Assembly (NCBI GenBank): GCA_029267795.1
Contig: JAJUHR010000099.1
Span: 1-6,821, forward strand
Direction: 5' to 3'
Source of the DNA: Planctomycetota bacterium
GTDB lineage: Bacteria; Planctomycetota; Phycisphaerae; Phycisphaerales; Phycisphaeraceae
DNA length: 6,821 bases
A program made the position numbers and the translations under genes. Of the stretch, positions 6,185 through 6,821 are shown piece after piece (the stretch's first letter is position 1; every line of letters starts with the position of its first letter). The notes beneath the pieces are model-generated. The model was not told the origin of the DNA, did not search any database, and saw only the letters and a program-made list of their open reading frames with translations.

Positions 6185-6821
6185 GCGGAGTGATCCCCTA
6201 CGGTCGCCAGTGGCTCGACGAAGACGACATCGCCGCCGTGGTGCGGGCGCTGAGCTCGGACTGGCTGACGACGGGCCCGGAGGTTTCGGCGTTCGAGCGG
6301 GCGTTCGCCGAACGGGTGGGCGCCGGCCACGCCGTGGCGGTGTCCAGCGGGACGGCGGCGCTGCACGCGGCGATGTTTGCCCTGGGGATCGGTCCGGGGG
6401 ACGAGGTGATCGTGCCGCCGATGACGTTCGCGGCGTCGGCGAACTGCGTGGTGTACCAGGGCGCGACGCCCGTGTTCTGCGACGTGGAACCGGACACGCT
6501 GTTGCTGGACCCATCGCTGGTGGAAAAGAAGGTCACGCCGCGGACGCGGGCGGTCGTCGCGGTCGATTACGCGGGTCAGCCCTGCGAGTACGAGGCGCTG
6601 CGCGCCGTCGCCCAGGGGCACAAGCTGGCGCTGGTGGCGGACGCCTGCCACGCGGCGGGGGCGACGTACCGCGGCCGGCCCGTGGGCAGCCTCGCCGACC
6701 TGTCCGCGTTCAGCTTCCATCCTGTGAAGCACCTGACCACCGGCGAAGGCGGCATGGTCACCACCGACGACGAGGCGCTGGCCGGGCGGATGCGGTCGTT
6801 CCGCAACCACGGCATCAGCAC
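6181..6821 (+). CDS. pseC: UDP-4-amino-4,6-dideoxy-N-acetyl-beta-L-altrosamine transaminase, PseC (C-terminus beyond window edge)
   Basis: The first 213 residues of a PLP-dependent DegT/DnrJ/EryC1/StrS aminotransferase are visible, roughly the first half of a usual length near 380-400. PseC aminates C4 of the PseB product using glutamate. The start, VIPYGRQWLDEDDIAAV with SSDWLTTGP at 25-33, is typical of PseC. AVSSGTAALHA (53-63) is the PLP-phosphate loop. VADACHAAGA (152-161) carries Asp154, expected to contact the pyridine nitrogen. FSFHPVKHLTTGEGG (177-191) carries Lys183, the expected Schiff-base lysine. The ATG overlaps the pseB stop as ATGA, so the two are almost certainly one operon. 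The neighbouring PseB supports PseC over other DegT-family sugar aminotransferases. The rest of the pathway (acetyltransferase, hydrolase, synthase, CMP-transferase) would be expected downstream but is not in view. Confidence 0.93.
   Translation, partial: MSGVIPYGRQWLDEDDIAAVVRALSSDWLTTGPEVSAFERAFAERVGAGHAVAVSSGTAALHAAMFALGIGPGDEVIVPPMTFAASANCVVYQGATPVFCDVEPDTLLLDPSLVEKKVTPRTRAVVAVDYAGQPCEYEALRAVAQGHKLALVADACHAAGATYRGRPVGSLADLSAFSFHPVKHLTTGEGGMVTTDDEALAGRMRSFRNHGIS

Overview
The window is GC-rich, densely coding bacterial DNA from a cell-surface polysaccharide locus. Four of the five genes read as envelope or glycan genes. An outer-membrane beta-barrel protein and a Wza-type lipoprotein imply a diderm (Gram-negative-type) cell. 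The barrel protein most resembles uncharacterised proteins I associate with Planctomycetota (Phycisphaerae-like), but that taxonomic guess is inference and weak. No mobile element, tRNA, rRNA or CRISPR array was seen.

Layout. (1) 1-1151, minus: a secreted outer-membrane beta-barrel protein whose C-terminus lies beyond the left edge. (2) 1152-1763: a 612-base divergent spacer with no convincing gene. (3) 1764-3254, plus: a WbaP-type undecaprenyl-phosphate sugar-1-phosphate transferase. (4) 3255-3440: a convergent spacer with a period-10 GGAA repeat followed by a rho-independent terminator. (5) 3441-4574, minus: a Wza-family polysaccharide export lipoprotein. (6) 4575-5179: a divergent control region of about 600 bases. 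It holds two overlapping dyads, a near-consensus sigma-70 promoter (TTGACA-N17-TAGCAT), and a structured untranslated stretch of about 400 bases with a terminator-like hairpin plus T7 in it. (7) 5180-6184, plus: pseB. (8) 6181 to the right edge, plus: pseC, overlapping pseB by four bases (ATGA) and cut by the window.

How they fit together. The WbaP-like enzyme would load the first sugar phosphate onto undecaprenyl phosphate at the inner membrane. The Wza-like lipoprotein would form part of the outer-membrane exit channel. PseB and PseC make the first two intermediates from UDP-GlcNAc toward pseudaminic acid, a nonulosonic acid that could decorate this polysaccharide or another surface structure such as flagellin. 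Genes alternate in strand, so at least three separate transcripts are expected. No gene here is a wholly unknown system. The least explained parts are the long pseB leader with its internal terminator-like element and the N-terminal region of the beta-barrel protein.
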